Assembly (NCBI RefSeq): GCF_003057965.1
Contig: NZ_CP020921.1
Location: 112,100-176,099, forward strand
Direction: 5' to 3'
Source: Thermodesulfobium acidiphilum
Lineage (GTDB): Bacteria; Thermodesulfobiota; Thermodesulfobiia; Thermodesulfobiales; Thermodesulfobiaceae
Length of the DNA: 64,000 bases
In this document: positions 24,495 through 35,972 of the stretch, piece by piece
Position numbering within the stretch: the first letter of the stretch is position 1
Layout of the letters: every line of letters begins with the position of its first letter
Position numbers and translations under genes: made by a program
The notes under the pieces: generated by a model
Told to the model about the DNA's origin: nothing
What the model saw: the letters and a program-made list of their open reading frames with translations, nothing else
Databases searched by the model: none

Positions 24495-25808
24495 TTGGCT
24501 CTTTTTGGTACAGATGGCATAAGAGGAAAGATTGGCTCAGATTTAAGCGCGAAGTTATGCTTCGATGTTAGTAGGGCTTTTGGGCATTACTTAAGAAAGA
24601 CCCTGCCGGGTTTACCTGTTCTCCTTGGGAAGGATACGAGATTTTCTGGGGATATGATTGAGTCTGCTATTTCTGCGGGGCTTAGCTCTCAGGGAGTTGA
24701 AGTTATAAAATTGGGCGTAATAACTACGCCAGGACTTCAATATTTGTGTGCCTATAAAGAGTGTGCTGGCGTAATGATAACAGCTTCTCATAACTTAGCG
24801 GCAGACAATGGCATAAAGCTCTTTTCTAAAGGTGGTCTCAAGCTCAGTCCTGAGGAAGAATCTTATCTTGAAGGTTTTATGAATAGTGATTTTAAAGAAG
24901 AGCCTCCAGCAAGAATTTATGAAGAGGACAAATTTGTCGAGATTTATCTTAACTACCTGAGGGAAAGGTCAAGAGGGATTATTGTAAAGGGTATTGTTTT
25001 AGATTGTGCCAATGGTTCTACTGTTCGCTTTGCACCTGGACTTTTCAATTACCTTCATCCAGATTTTTTGTATACTGCAGGTTGCTATCCCGATGGATAC
25101 AATATAAACCTTAATTGTGGAAGCACCCATCCTGATGTTATTTGTGATCTTGTGAGAGGACTAAACAAGCGTTCGACAATCGGATTTGCTTTTGATGGTG
25201 ATGGTGACAGGGTTATAGCCTGTGATGACAGGGGAATGATAGTTGATGGTGATGATTTCCTTGCGGTGCTTTCTTTATGGTTAAAGGTGGTAGTGGGCAA
25301 GAGAAAATTTTCTGTGGTTGGAACTGTTATGACAAATAGAGGACTCGAAGAATTTTTAAAAAAAGAAAGTATCCTTTTTTATAGATCGAAGGTAGGAGAT
25401 AAAAATGTATACAGTATGATGAAAGAAAAGGGAGCGCTTCTTGGAGCAGAGACCAGCGGGCATGTAATTATAGATGGTGAGTTATGTGGCGATGGGATGC
25501 TGGCCGCGATATACCTGTTAAGAGGTGTTCATGAACTTGGTCTCAAAAGGTTGAATCTTTTTAAAAAGCATTTTCAAATTATGAAGAGCGTTAGGTTAGA
25601 ATCAAGAATTTCTTCGTTGAATCAGGAAATAATTGAGAAAATAGAGGAGTTTCAGAAGAATTTTAATGGCAGAATAGTAGTGAGACCATCAGGGACAGAA
25701 CCTCTTGTAAGGATTATGGTAGAGTCTAAAAGTTTAGAGGAAGCACAACTTGCCTGTCTAGACATTTGTAATATGTTTGAGAAGAAAGAATTTAAAACTG
25801 TTAGTTAA
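24495..25808 (+). CDS. glmM: Phosphoglucosamine mutase
   Basis: GlmM interconverts glucosamine-6-phosphate and glucosamine-1-phosphate on the way to UDP-GlcNAc for peptidoglycan and LPS. The N-terminus ALFGTDGIRGK, the phosphoserine loop TASHN (S98), the magnesium site DGDGDR and the C-terminal phosphate-binding RPSGTEPLVR are all present. The 437-residue length is typical. The start is TTG at 24495 with TAGGAGGA 6-7 nt upstream. It follows the deacetylase by 21 nt. Confidence 0.95.
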   Translation: MALFGTDGIRGKIGSDLSAKLCFDVSRAFGHYLRKTLPGLPVLLGKDTRFSGDMIESAISAGLSSQGVEVIKLGVITTPGLQYLCAYKECAGVMITASHNLAADNGIKLFSKGGLKLSPEEESYLEGFMNSDFKEEPPARIYEEDKFVEIYLNYLRERSRGIIVKGIVLDCANGSTVRFAPGLFNYLHPDFLYTAGCYPDGYNINLNCGSTHPDVICDLVRGLNKRSTIGFAFDGDGDRVIACDDRGMIVDGDDFLAVLSLWLKVVVGKRKFSVVGTVMTNRGLEEFLKKESILFYRSKVGDKNVYSMMKEKGALLGAETSGHVIIDGELCGDGMLAAIYLLRGVHELGLKRLNLFKKHFQIMKSVRLESRISSLNQEIIEKIEEFQKNFNGRIVVRPSGTEPLVRIMVESKSLEEAQLACLDICNMFEKKEFKTVS

Positions 25809-25871
25809 TAGATAAAATTTTTAATTGAGTGGCGAATTTAAGTAATAACTCATTTAGGAGGAAGCCAAAAA

Positions 25872-26906
25872 ATGTCAGATAAGACAGATCAAGAAAGAAG
25901 TATTGATTCTGCAATATCTCAAATAGAGCGCAGATTTGGTAAGGGTTCAATAATGAGACTCGGCGAGGCTGAGCCGCCAAAGGTAGACGTTATCAGTTCT
26001 GGTTCTATGGCTATTGATATTATTTCTGGGATTGGTGGGCTCCCGAGAGGAAGAATTATAGAAATTTATGGTCCTGAAGGTTCTGGAAAGACTACAGTAG
26101 CCTTGCACGCTATAGCAGAAGCTCAGAAAGCCGGTGGAGTTGCGGCTTTTATTGACGCTGAGCATGCCTTAGACGTTTATTATGCCGAAAGAATTGGCGT
26201 AAATCTTAAAAATCTTCTTATATCACAACCTACTACGGGTGAAGAAGCCCTTGAAATAGCGGATACACTTGTAAGAAGCAATGCTATTGCTATTGTTGTG
26301 ATAGATTCGGTTGCTGCCCTTATACCAAAGTCTGAGCTTGAAGGGGAGATGGGAGACGTTACAATTGCCCTGCAAGCGAGACTAATGTCCCAGGCCTTAA
26401 GAAAGTTAACAGGTACAGTAAATAAGTCAAAGACTGCGTGTGTCTTTATAAATCAGCTAAGAGAGAAGGTTAGCACAGGGTATGCTTCTGGTCCAATAGA
26501 GGTTACACCTGGTGGAAGGGCCTTGAAGTTTTATGCTTCTATGAGAATAGAAGTTAGAAGGGGAGAAGCTATAAAGAGTTCAGTAGGAGAAATTATCGGC
26601 GCTAAGATGAAAATAAAGATTGTAAAGAATAAACTTGCACCCCCGTTTAAAGAAACAGAACTGATATTAATCTATGGCCAAGGTATAGATAAAACAACTG
26701 ATCTATTTGAGACGGCGCTTAATCTTGGATTTATAACCAGGTCTGGTAGCTTTTACTACTTTAAGGACCTTAGACTCGGGCAAGGAAAGGACGCGTCAAG
26801 AACTTTGTTGGAAGAAAATGTAGACTTGAGAAATGAAATTATGCTTGCTGTTAGAACATATTTTGAACCAGAGGCCAAATCAGCGGCAGATGAGAAAAAA
26901 CAATAA
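25872..26906 (+). CDS. recA: Recombinase A
   Basis: RecA is a DNA-dependent ATPase for homologous recombination and SOS induction. Walker A is GPEGSGKT (67-74). The family signature AIVVIDSVAALIPKSELEGEMGD with loop L1, the INQLREKV segment and the GGRALKFYAS region of loop L2 are unmistakable. At 344 residues it is full length with an acidic C-terminal tail. An AGGAGGAAG lies before the ATG. I saw no LexA box of the GAACN4GTTC type in the 63-nt upstream gap. Its presence is relevant to the inverted porin repeats, which RecA could recombine. Confidence 0.97.
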   Translation: MSDKTDQERSIDSAISQIERRFGKGSIMRLGEAEPPKVDVISSGSMAIDIISGIGGLPRGRIIEIYGPEGSGKTTVALHAIAEAQKAGGVAAFIDAEHALDVYYAERIGVNLKNLLISQPTTGEEALEIADTLVRSNAIAIVVIDSVAALIPKSELEGEMGDVTIALQARLMSQALRKLTGTVNKSKTACVFINQLREKVSTGYASGPIEVTPGGRALKFYASMRIEVRRGEAIKSSVGEIIGAKMKIKIVKNKLAPPFKETELILIYGQGIDKTTDLFETALNLGFITRSGSFYYFKDLRLGQGKDASRTLLEENVDLRNEIMLAVRTYFEPEAKSAADEKKQ

Positions 26907-26958
26907 CTAATATCTATTAAAAATTTTTGATGATAAACCGAAAGGGGTGATACCTTAA

Positions 26959-28502
26959 GTGGAACATGGTCTTTTAACGATTATTTTAATAATACTTATA
27001 ATAATTGGCGTTGCTGTTATATTTTATTTATATAAAAAAACTAAGGAGTTAAGATTAGAGGCAGAAAAGCTTAGTAGAGAAGCTAAAGAAGTTCTTCAAA
27101 ACAACATTAAGGAAGCCGAAAACAAGAAAAGAGAAATACTTCTTGAGGCGAAAGATGAGGCTATAAGGTTAAAGTCTGAAGCAGAAAGAGAGATAAAGGA
27201 AAGAAGAATTGAAATAAATAGGCTTGAGCAAAGGCTTTTGCGTAAAGAAGAAAACCTTGAAAGAAAACTTGAAAATCTTGAAAAAAAAGAGGAGCAGATA
27301 AATCTAAAAAAACTTCAGATAGATGAATTGAAGGCAAAACTTGAAGGCCTTATACAAGAAAAGATGATCGAAATTGAGAGAATATCAGGCCTTACATCTG
27401 AAGAGGCACGAAATATATTGCTTGCTGAAGTAGAAAAGGAGCTTGACGTTGAGATAGCAAACAAAGTTAAAGAAGCCCAGATGAAGATCAAAGAAGAATC
27501 CGAAAAAAAGTCAAGGGAAATATTATCTCTTGCTATCCAGAGATGTGCTGTTGATCACACTATGGAGTCAACTGTTTCTGTAATTACCTTGCCAAACGAT
27601 GATATGAAGGGAAGGATTATCGGAAGAGAAGGGAGAAACATACGCTCTTTTGAAGCTGAAACGGGAGTAGAACTAATAATTGATGACACGCCTGAAGCAG
27701 TTACAATTTCTAGTTTTGATCCTATAAGGAGAGAAATTGCAAGGAGATCTTTGGAAAAACTTATATTAGATGGTAGAATCCACCCTGGAAGAATTGAAGA
27801 AACTGTTGAGAAATCCAGAAGAGAGCTAGAACAAGAAATAAAGGAATACGGTGAAACAGTTTGTCTTGAGATGGGCATAGCAAACTTTCATCCTGAAATT
27901 GTAAGGCTTATAGGTAGACTAAAGTTTAGGACCAGTTATGGCCAAAACATATATCAACATTCTGTAGAAGTTGCTCACCTTGCTGGGATAATGGCATCTG
28001 AACTTGGACTTGATGCAGCTCTGGCAAAGAGAGGTGGATTGCTTCACGATATTGGTAAAGCGGTAGATTTCGAAATGGAAGGTTCTCATGCCCTTATTGG
28101 TGCAGACCTTGCAAAAAGATACAAAGAGAGCCCTATAGTAGTAAATATGATTGCAGCACATCACGGTGAGGTGGAACCGATAAGTCTTGAGGCTATTCTT
28201 GTTCAGGCTGCTGATGCTGTTTCTGCGTCCAGGCCAGGAGCAAGAAGAGAATCCCTTGAGACTTATATAAAGAGATTAGAAAACCTTGAAAAGATTGCGC
28301 TTTCGTTTGAAGGGATAGATAAGTGTTTTGCGATACAGGCAGGCAGAGAAATAAGGGTTATGGTAAAGCCAGATCAGATTGATGATATTATGACACAAAA
28401 GCTTGCAAGGGATATAGCAAAACAAATAGAAGAATCATTAGATTATCCAGGAGAAATTAAAGTTTGCGTGGTGAGAGAAATTAGATCGGTTGAATACGCT
28501 AA

Positions 28503-28506
<4 letters not shown>
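26959..28506 (+). CDS. rny: Ribonuclease Y
   Basis: RNase Y is a membrane-tethered endoribonuclease that starts mRNA decay in bacteria lacking RNase E. The 515-residue protein has an N-terminal membrane helix (about 5-24), a long Lys/Glu coiled coil (about 30-175), a KH RNA-binding domain (about 205-270, [12 protein letters not shown]) and an HD domain with the catalytic HDIGKA (H363, D364). The start is GTG with an AAAGGGGTGAT ribosome site. The next gene is ymdB, overlapping by 4 nt, the same order as in Bacillus. Confidence 0.95.
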
Positions 28507-30396
<1,890 letters not shown>

Positions 30397-30441
30397 AGTG
30401 TTTTCAATTGTGAAAATTAGTTCGAAAGGAGTTGGAAAGAT

Positions 30442-31896
30442 TTGAAATTTAGAGGATTGAGGTGGGGCATTATATTAATAGTGCTTGCAGCTGCAATTGC
30501 TATAAATTATCTGATGCCTCTCAAAGAAGGTTTGGATTTACAGGGTGGGATGGAAGTGGTCCTTGAAGCTCAAAATACAAAGAACATTACTGTTAATAGA
30601 GAGGTAATGCAGGGAGTTAAAGCGGTTATTGAAAACAGGGTAAACGGACTTGGCGTTTCAGAACCGCTTATACAACTAAAAGGAAATAATTCCGTCCTTG
30701 TTCAGTTGCCTGGTATTAAAGATTATCAAAATGCTTTGAACGTTATAGGAAAGACTGCTTTTCTTGAGTTTAAGGAGCCAATCTATGATACTGCAACCGG
30801 TCAAATTACAGGCTGGAAAACGGTTTTGACTGGTGCTGACTTGCAGGACGCAAAGGTAGGATACGACTCGAATAGTAAACCTGTGGTAGATATAACTTTC
30901 AACTCTGAAGGTGCAAAAAAGTTTGCTGAAGTTACAGCAAACAATATAAATAAACCTCTGGCTATCTTTCTTGATAACAAAGAAATATCTGCTCCGATAG
31001 TAAAAGAGGCTATTACAGGCGGAAAAGCTCAGATATCTGGGAATTTTACTCTTCAAAGCGCAAAGGAACTTGCAATCCAGATAAAGGCTGGCGCCCTGCC
31101 TGTTCCTGTAAAACTGGTTGAGCAAAGGGTGGTTGGGCCTACCATTGGTAAAGATGCAGTTGATTCTGGTTGGAAGGCTGGCTTTATAGGGCTTTTGCTT
31201 GTTGCTATATTTATGGTTTTGTATTATAGGCTACCAGGCTTGATTGCAGATCTTGCGCTAGTTTTGTACGGGCTTATTGTACTTGCTATATTTAAGCTTA
31301 TACCTGTAACCTTGACATTACCAGGCATTGCAGGTTTTATATTGTCTATTGGTATGGCAGTAGATGCAAATATATTGATTTTCGAGAGATTAAAGGAGGA
31401 GCTCAGAAAGGGTCTTCCTTTAATATCAGCAATGGATTTAGGTTTTAAAAGAGCGCTGCCAGCAATTATCGATTCCAATGCCAGCACGCTCATTACTACA
31501 GCAGTTTTGTTTACGTGGGGATCCAGTATAATAAAAGGTTTTGCTGTCACTCTTGCTATTGGTGTAATTATAAGCTTTTTTACTGCTGTTATAATATCCA
31601 GAGCTTTGATGGATCTTGTGGTTCACATTGAATTTTTTAAAAAGTTAGGGTTTTATGGGGCTGGAGTTGGCATTAATGCTTCAATTACAGATGAAGTTCC
31701 TGGCGAAACTGGCATATCCTCTTCTGAAGCTTCAAAGCCAAAAACAAAAATCCCTGTTTCCTTAGTGCAAGAAATTAATAAGGATGAAAATGGAAAGGGT
31801 TCTTCTGAAGTTTTTTCTTCTGGAGAAAGGGAAAAAAAGCAAGAAAAAGTTTCAACCTCCAGGAAGGATAGAAAGGCTAAAAGGAGGAAAAAATAA
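30442..31896 (+). CDS. secD: Protein translocase subunit SecD with charged C-terminal extension
   Basis: SecD, with SecF, uses the proton gradient to pull exported proteins out of the Sec channel. It has one N-terminal membrane helix, a periplasmic P1 domain beginning GLDLQGGMEVVLEA, and five C-terminal helices with LSIGMAVDANILIFERLKEE, the conserved D5/D6 motifs. After the last helix a hydrophilic tail of about 75-80 residues (about 405-484) rich in Ser, Lys and Glu replaces the usual short end. The start is TTG at 30442 after AAAGGAG. secF begins 1 nt into its stop codon. Confidence 0.94.
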   Translation: MKFRGLRWGIILIVLAAAIAINYLMPLKEGLDLQGGMEVVLEAQNTKNITVNREVMQGVKAVIENRVNGLGVSEPLIQLKGNNSVLVQLPGIKDYQNALNVIGKTAFLEFKEPIYDTATGQITGWKTVLTGADLQDAKVGYDSNSKPVVDITFNSEGAKKFAEVTANNINKPLAIFLDNKEISAPIVKEAITGGKAQISGNFTLQSAKELAIQIKAGALPVPVKLVEQRVVGPTIGKDAVDSGWKAGFIGLLLVAIFMVLYYRLPGLIADLALVLYGLIVLAIFKLIPVTLTLPGIAGFILSIGMAVDANILIFERLKEELRKGLPLISAMDLGFKRALPAIIDSNASTLITTAVLFTWGSSIIKGFAVTLAIGVIISFFTAVIISRALMDLVVHIEFFKKLGFYGAGVGINASITDEVPGETGISSSEASKPKTKIPVSLVQEINKDENGKGSSEVFSSGEREKKQEKVSTSRKDRKAKRRKK

Positions 31897-32771
31897 TGAA
31901 TATAATTGGGCTTAGAAAGTGGTTTTATGGTTTGTCTCTATTAATAATTTTGCCGGGAATAGTTTCTCTTGTATTATTCGGTCTCAGACCTTCAATTGAC
32001 TTTACTGGGGGAACTATGATACAGATGAGGCCAGAAAATCCAGTTAGCATAAGTACGCTAAGATCTGTATTAGAATCGAATAATCTCAAGGATACAATGA
32101 TCCAGCAATCGGGCAATTCCTTTATTATCAGGACAAAGCCTTTAAATATCGAGGAACAAAAAGCTCTGGTTTCGAGCCTCGAATCTAAATTAGGAAAGAT
32201 TAGCTTTGACAAAATTGATATGATAGGGCCTACGGTTTCTGCAGAACTGGTCAGACAGGCAATTATCCTGGTATTTGTTGCAGCATTTCTAATAATATTA
32301 TATCTGTCCTTTAGATATAAACCTGTTTTTGCTATATGTGGTGTAATAGCATTACTACATGACGTATTGGTTATAACCGGGCTTTTTTCAATCTTTGGGG
32401 TTCTTTTCCACGCTGAAGTTGATTCCTTATTTGTTACTGCTGTTTTGAGTACTATAGGATATTCTATGCATGATTCAATAATTATTTTTGACAGAATAAG
32501 AGAAAATATGAAATTTATAAAGAAACACACCTTTGAGGAAATTGCTAACTTCAGCACGCTTCAAACAATTTCAAGGTCAATTAATACCTCATTTACTGTT
32601 GTGCTAGTTTTAATATCTCTACTTATATTCGGTAGCCCTGTGATAAAGTGGTTTATAGTAGCTCTATTGATAGGTATTATTAGCGGAACGTATTCTTCAA
32701 TATTTAACGCTACAGCTCTGGTAGTGGATTGGACAAACTTTAGGAAAAAGATGAAAGAAAAGTCTAAATAA
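31896..32771 (+). CDS. secF: Protein translocase subunit SecF
   Basis: SecF is the partner of SecD, with 291 residues and six membrane helices. RPSIDFTGGTMIQM at the N-terminus and LSTIGYSMHDSIIIFDRIREN (motif D4-D6) are conserved. It starts at ATG 31896, overlapping the secD TAA by one base (TAATG), with AGGAGG just upstream. No fusion or truncation is seen. Confidence 0.95.
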   Translation: MNIIGLRKWFYGLSLLIILPGIVSLVLFGLRPSIDFTGGTMIQMRPENPVSISTLRSVLESNNLKDTMIQQSGNSFIIRTKPLNIEEQKALVSSLESKLGKISFDKIDMIGPTVSAELVRQAIILVFVAAFLIILYLSFRYKPVFAICGVIALLHDVLVITGLFSIFGVLFHAEVDSLFVTAVLSTIGYSMHDSIIIFDRIRENMKFIKKHTFEEIANFSTLQTISRSINTSFTVVLVLISLLIFGSPVIKWFIVALLIGIISGTYSSIFNATALVVDWTNFRKKMKEKSK

Positions 32772-32787
32772 AGAAGGATAAAAGTTT

Positions 32788-33741
32788 TTGTTTTTAAAAA
32801 AGGAAGAATACTTCGCGTATATAGCGGCATTTTTGACCTTTGTTAGCGCATTAATTAGAGTATATGCAGGTTATTTAACCTCATCTCTTGCTATTACTGC
32901 CGAAGGCTTTCATGCCATTACTGATGTAGTCTTAAGCTTTGTAGCTGCAATAGCCTGTATTGAGGCAAGAAAACCTGCTGACAGAACTCATCCCTATGGT
33001 CATGGAAGAATAGAGGATCTTTTTATATTATTAGAGTCACTTGTTCTCTTAACTCTTGCAAGCTTTATTCTTTTTGAGGCAATTACAAAAATTAATAAGC
33101 CTACATTTAAGATGGATCCCATTTCAATGGTTATCTATGCCTTTACTCTTGTTTTAGTCTTGTTTGGATCTTTGTTTGAAAAATATGGCGCGAAGATTTT
33201 TGATTCCAACGTCCTAAGAGCTGACTCTATTCATCTAATGGCAGATGTATTTGTAGGTTTTGCAGTTTTAATAGGTCTTTTTGTTGAAGAAGTTTTTTCT
33301 TTGCATTTTTTGGATGCTTTTATGTCTATTTTAATTGCCCTATGGATACTTAAAACTTCACTGTCATTGGGTTTTAGATCGATTTCCTCAATAATGGAAA
33401 CAAGAGTTGTAGAAGTAGAGTCGTACTTAAAATCTCAGTGCACGAATGTACCTGGATTATTATCGGTTCATGCAATAAGAACAAGAAAATCTGGAAATGA
33501 AGTATATCTTGACCTTCATCTAGTTTTTCCTGCCTGTTTTACGCTTTACCAGGCGAACGAGTATGCAGAGAAATTAGTGTCCTGCCTGAAAAAGAGGTTT
33601 GAAAATCTTGATATAGTCTTTAGATTGGACTCTTGTATAGAAAAGGGTTCTAATTGCAATAAAAATTGCAAGAGATATGATGATATGTGCTTGTTGAAAA
33701 ATAATTTAAACAAAAATAGTAAATGCCCTTTAGTAAAATGA
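32788..33741 (+). CDS. Cation diffusion facilitator (divalent metal efflux)
   Basis: CDF proteins export Zn2+, Fe2+, Mn2+ or similar ions in exchange for protons. The 317-residue protein has six membrane helices. The transport site is seen as HAITD on helix 2 and DSIHLMAD on helix 5, with the HPYGHGRIEDL loop between helices 2 and 3. The cytoplasmic C-terminal domain (about 210-290) is followed by an unusual Cys-rich tail, CIEKGSNCNKNCKRYDDMC, which may bind metal. The start is TTG 32788, about 10 nt after AGAAGGA. The substrate cannot be told from sequence. Confidence 0.88.
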   Translation: MFLKKEEYFAYIAAFLTFVSALIRVYAGYLTSSLAITAEGFHAITDVVLSFVAAIACIEARKPADRTHPYGHGRIEDLFILLESLVLLTLASFILFEAITKINKPTFKMDPISMVIYAFTLVLVLFGSLFEKYGAKIFDSNVLRADSIHLMADVFVGFAVLIGLFVEEVFSLHFLDAFMSILIALWILKTSLSLGFRSISSIMETRVVEVESYLKSQCTNVPGLLSVHAIRTRKSGNEVYLDLHLVFPACFTLYQANEYAEKLVSCLKKRFENLDIVFRLDSCIEKGSNCNKNCKRYDDMCLLKNNLNKNSKCPLVK

Positions 33742-33890
33742 TTTTTATAGCAGTTTATTATATGTATTACAATAAAAAAAATAATGGAGGCAAGGTATAA
33801 GGAGTGCTAAATTTGTTTGAAATTTTGCTTATACAACTAAGATTTCGTTCTTTAATTATATTTTAATCAATTTTACATAAGCTAATAAAT

Positions 33891-34580
33891 ATGAAAAAGA
33901 TTATATTTTGTGATTTTGACGGAACAATAACGAAAAAGGATACTGTAGATGATTTCCTGAGGAAATTTGCAATGCCAGAGTGGGAAAAGATAGAACTTCT
34001 CTGGCAACAGGGTAGTATTGGGTCAGATGAATGTCTTAGAAGGCAACTTGCCTGTGTAAAGCATGTTACTTTACAAGATATTTACAACTTTCTTGATAGT
34101 GTAGAGATAGATAACAGCTTTATAGATTTTTATGAATTTGTAAAGGGTAAAAATATTGATTTTATCGTTTTAAGTGATGGATTTGATTTATTTATTAATT
34201 ATATATTTAAAAAGTTAAAGTTAGATATTAGATTTTTCTCTAATTCTTTAACTTATAAACAGGGAAAATTGAGTATAGATTTTCCCTATAGAGATAGTTT
34301 ATGTCAGGTTTCGTCTGGAATGTGTAAGTGTAAAATTATCGAGAAATATTCTAATAAGCAATTTGTATATTATATAGGCAACGGTAGATCTGACTTTTGT
34401 CCTGTAAAATTAGCTGATTTTATATTTTCAAAGGATGAACTTACTAGATTTTCTTTTGTAAAGGGTTATAATTTTTTTAATTTTGATAGTTTTTCAGAGA
34501 TTAAGGACTTTATTTCTCGTCGTGTATTAGATAATAATACTTTTTATAAGAATTTCCAATCTATTTTCAGTTTGCTTTAG
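33891..34580 (+). CDS. HAD-superfamily phosphatase (MtnX/SerB-like)
   Basis: The 229-residue protein has the HAD nucleophile motif DFDGTIT (D8, D10), the motif II region IVLSDGFD, and a motif III/IV region with IGNGRSD. This architecture matches MtnX-type 2-hydroxy-3-keto-5-methylthiopentenyl-1-phosphate phosphatases and related phosphoserine/phosphocholine phosphatases. No methionine-salvage genes are nearby, so the substrate is unknown. It precedes a class III aminotransferase by 23 nt, suggesting a shared pathway. No Shine-Dalgarno is seen before ATG 33891. The 149-nt gap upstream holds an AAGGAG followed by a possible 17-codon TTG frame (33813-33866). Confidence 0.8.
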   Translation: MKKIIFCDFDGTITKKDTVDDFLRKFAMPEWEKIELLWQQGSIGSDECLRRQLACVKHVTLQDIYNFLDSVEIDNSFIDFYEFVKGKNIDFIVLSDGFDLFINYIFKKLKLDIRFFSNSLTYKQGKLSIDFPYRDSLCQVSSGMCKCKIIEKYSNKQFVYYIGNGRSDFCPVKLADFIFSKDELTRFSFVKGYNFFNFDSFSEIKDFISRRVLDNNTFYKNFQSIFSLL

Positions 34581-34603
34581 GAAATTATTTAGGAGGAAAA
34601 TTA

Positions 34604-35968
34604 ATGACAGATCAGGAACTTTATAGATTAGAAAGGAATTTTTGTTCCTTTGGAGATACAGTTCATTACGTAAAAGAACCTAAAATATTTCGCAGCGCTG
34701 AGGGTTCGTTTATGTTTGACTCCTTGAATACTCCCTTTTTGGATCTCCAAATGTGGTACAGCGCTTGCAATTTTGGATACAAGAACAAGAAAATTAACGA
34801 TGCATTGATTGATCAGATGAATACCCTACCACAACTCACTTCTCAGTATCTTAGTGAGCCAAAAATTCTCCTAGCAAAAGAACTCTCCCTTGCTGTAGAG
34901 GAGAGTTTCAATAAAAAGGGGAGAATTCACTTTAATGTTGGAGGATCTCAGGCAATTGAAGATGCGCTTAAACTTGTGAGAAATTATACTGGCAAAAGCT
35001 TAATGTTTGCCTTTATGGGCGGTTATCATGGTAGAACGCTTGGAGCTTCAGCTATTACTTCTAGTTACAGATATAGAAGAAGATTTGGGCACTTTTCTGA
35101 TAGAGCCTACTTTCACCCTTATCCTTACTGTTTCAGATGTTTTTACAAGAAGACACTAGATAACTGCGACTTTTATTGCCTTAAGATGTTTGAAAGACTC
35201 TTTGAAACAGAATACAATAGCGTCTGGGATCCAAAAGCTTCAGAATGCGAGTACGCAGCTTTCTTTATAGAACCGATTCAGGGTACAGGTGGATATGTCA
35301 TACCTCCAAAGGGCTATTTCGAAAGACTTTCGAAAATTTTGAAAGAAAGAAAGATATTGTTAGTTGATGACGAAATACAAATGGGATTTTATAGGACAGG
35401 TAAGATGTGGGCTGCAGAGCACTTTGGAATTTCTCCTGATATAATAACTTTTGGGAAATCTCTAACAAACGGGATGAATCCTCTTTCAGGGCTATGGGCA
35501 AGAGAAGAACTTATAAGTCCTGAAATTTTTCCACCTGGTTCCACTCATTCTACATTTGCTTCGAATATATTAGGTGCAAGGGCAGGGCTTGAAGTTATGA
35601 ACCTTATAAAGGAAGAAAGTTTTGAAAAAGAGGTAAATAGAAAGGGCAGACTCTTTCTTGATGGGTTAGAATATTTAAAAAAGAAATACAAAACAATAGG
35701 TCATGTAGAAGGACTTGGTCTTGCACTGAGAATTGAAATCTGTGAAGAGGATTCCTTTACTCCAAATAAAGCGCTTACAGATACAATTCTTGAAGAGGGC
35801 TTGAAGGGTGAAATAGAAGTAAAGGGGAAAAAATATGGCCTTATACTGGATGTTGGAGGATATTATAAAAACGTTTTTACTCTAGCGCCTTCATTGTACA
35901 TTACTGATGAAGAAATTAATTTAGCCATAGAACTTTTGGATAAGCTTTTTTCTAAAGTATCGGTTTAA
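34604..35968 (+). CDS. Class III aminotransferase (PLP-dependent)
   Basis: The 454-residue enzyme has the fold type I class III pattern: FNVGGSQAIEDALKL, GGYHGRTLGASA (binding PLP phosphate), LLVDDEIQMGFYRTGK (the Asp that contacts the pyridine nitrogen), and ITFGKSLTNGMNPLSG, carrying the PLP lysine. Relatives act on ornithine, 4-aminobutyrate, lysine or polyamines, and similarity alone does not settle the substrate. A Cys-rich insert (CFRCFYKKTLDNCDFYC, about 183-199) is unusual for typical GABA or acetylornithine aminotransferases and may be structural or bind metal. It has an AGGAGGA ribosome site and sits between a phosphatase and a hydrolase. Confidence 0.85.
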   Translation: MTDQELYRLERNFCSFGDTVHYVKEPKIFRSAEGSFMFDSLNTPFLDLQMWYSACNFGYKNKKINDALIDQMNTLPQLTSQYLSEPKILLAKELSLAVEESFNKKGRIHFNVGGSQAIEDALKLVRNYTGKSLMFAFMGGYHGRTLGASAITSSYRYRRRFGHFSDRAYFHPYPYCFRCFYKKTLDNCDFYCLKMFERLFETEYNSVWDPKASECEYAAFFIEPIQGTGGYVIPPKGYFERLSKILKERKILLVDDEIQMGFYRTGKMWAAEHFGISPDIITFGKSLTNGMNPLSGLWAREELISPEIFPPGSTHSTFASNILGARAGLEVMNLIKEESFEKEVNRKGRLFLDGLEYLKKKYKTIGHVEGLGLALRIEICEEDSFTPNKALTDTILEEGLKGEIEVKGKKYGLILDVGGYYKNVFTLAPSLYITDEEINLAIELLDKLFSKVSV

Positions 35969-35972
35969 AAAA

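Noticed and set aside
25809..25871. LexA/SOS box before recA
   Set aside because: No GAACN4GTTC or CTGTN8ACAG pattern is present; the GAGT...AACTC match is too weak.
31925..32557. 210-residue minus-strand open frame
   Set aside because: Antisense to secF with no recognisable features; a codon-bias shadow.
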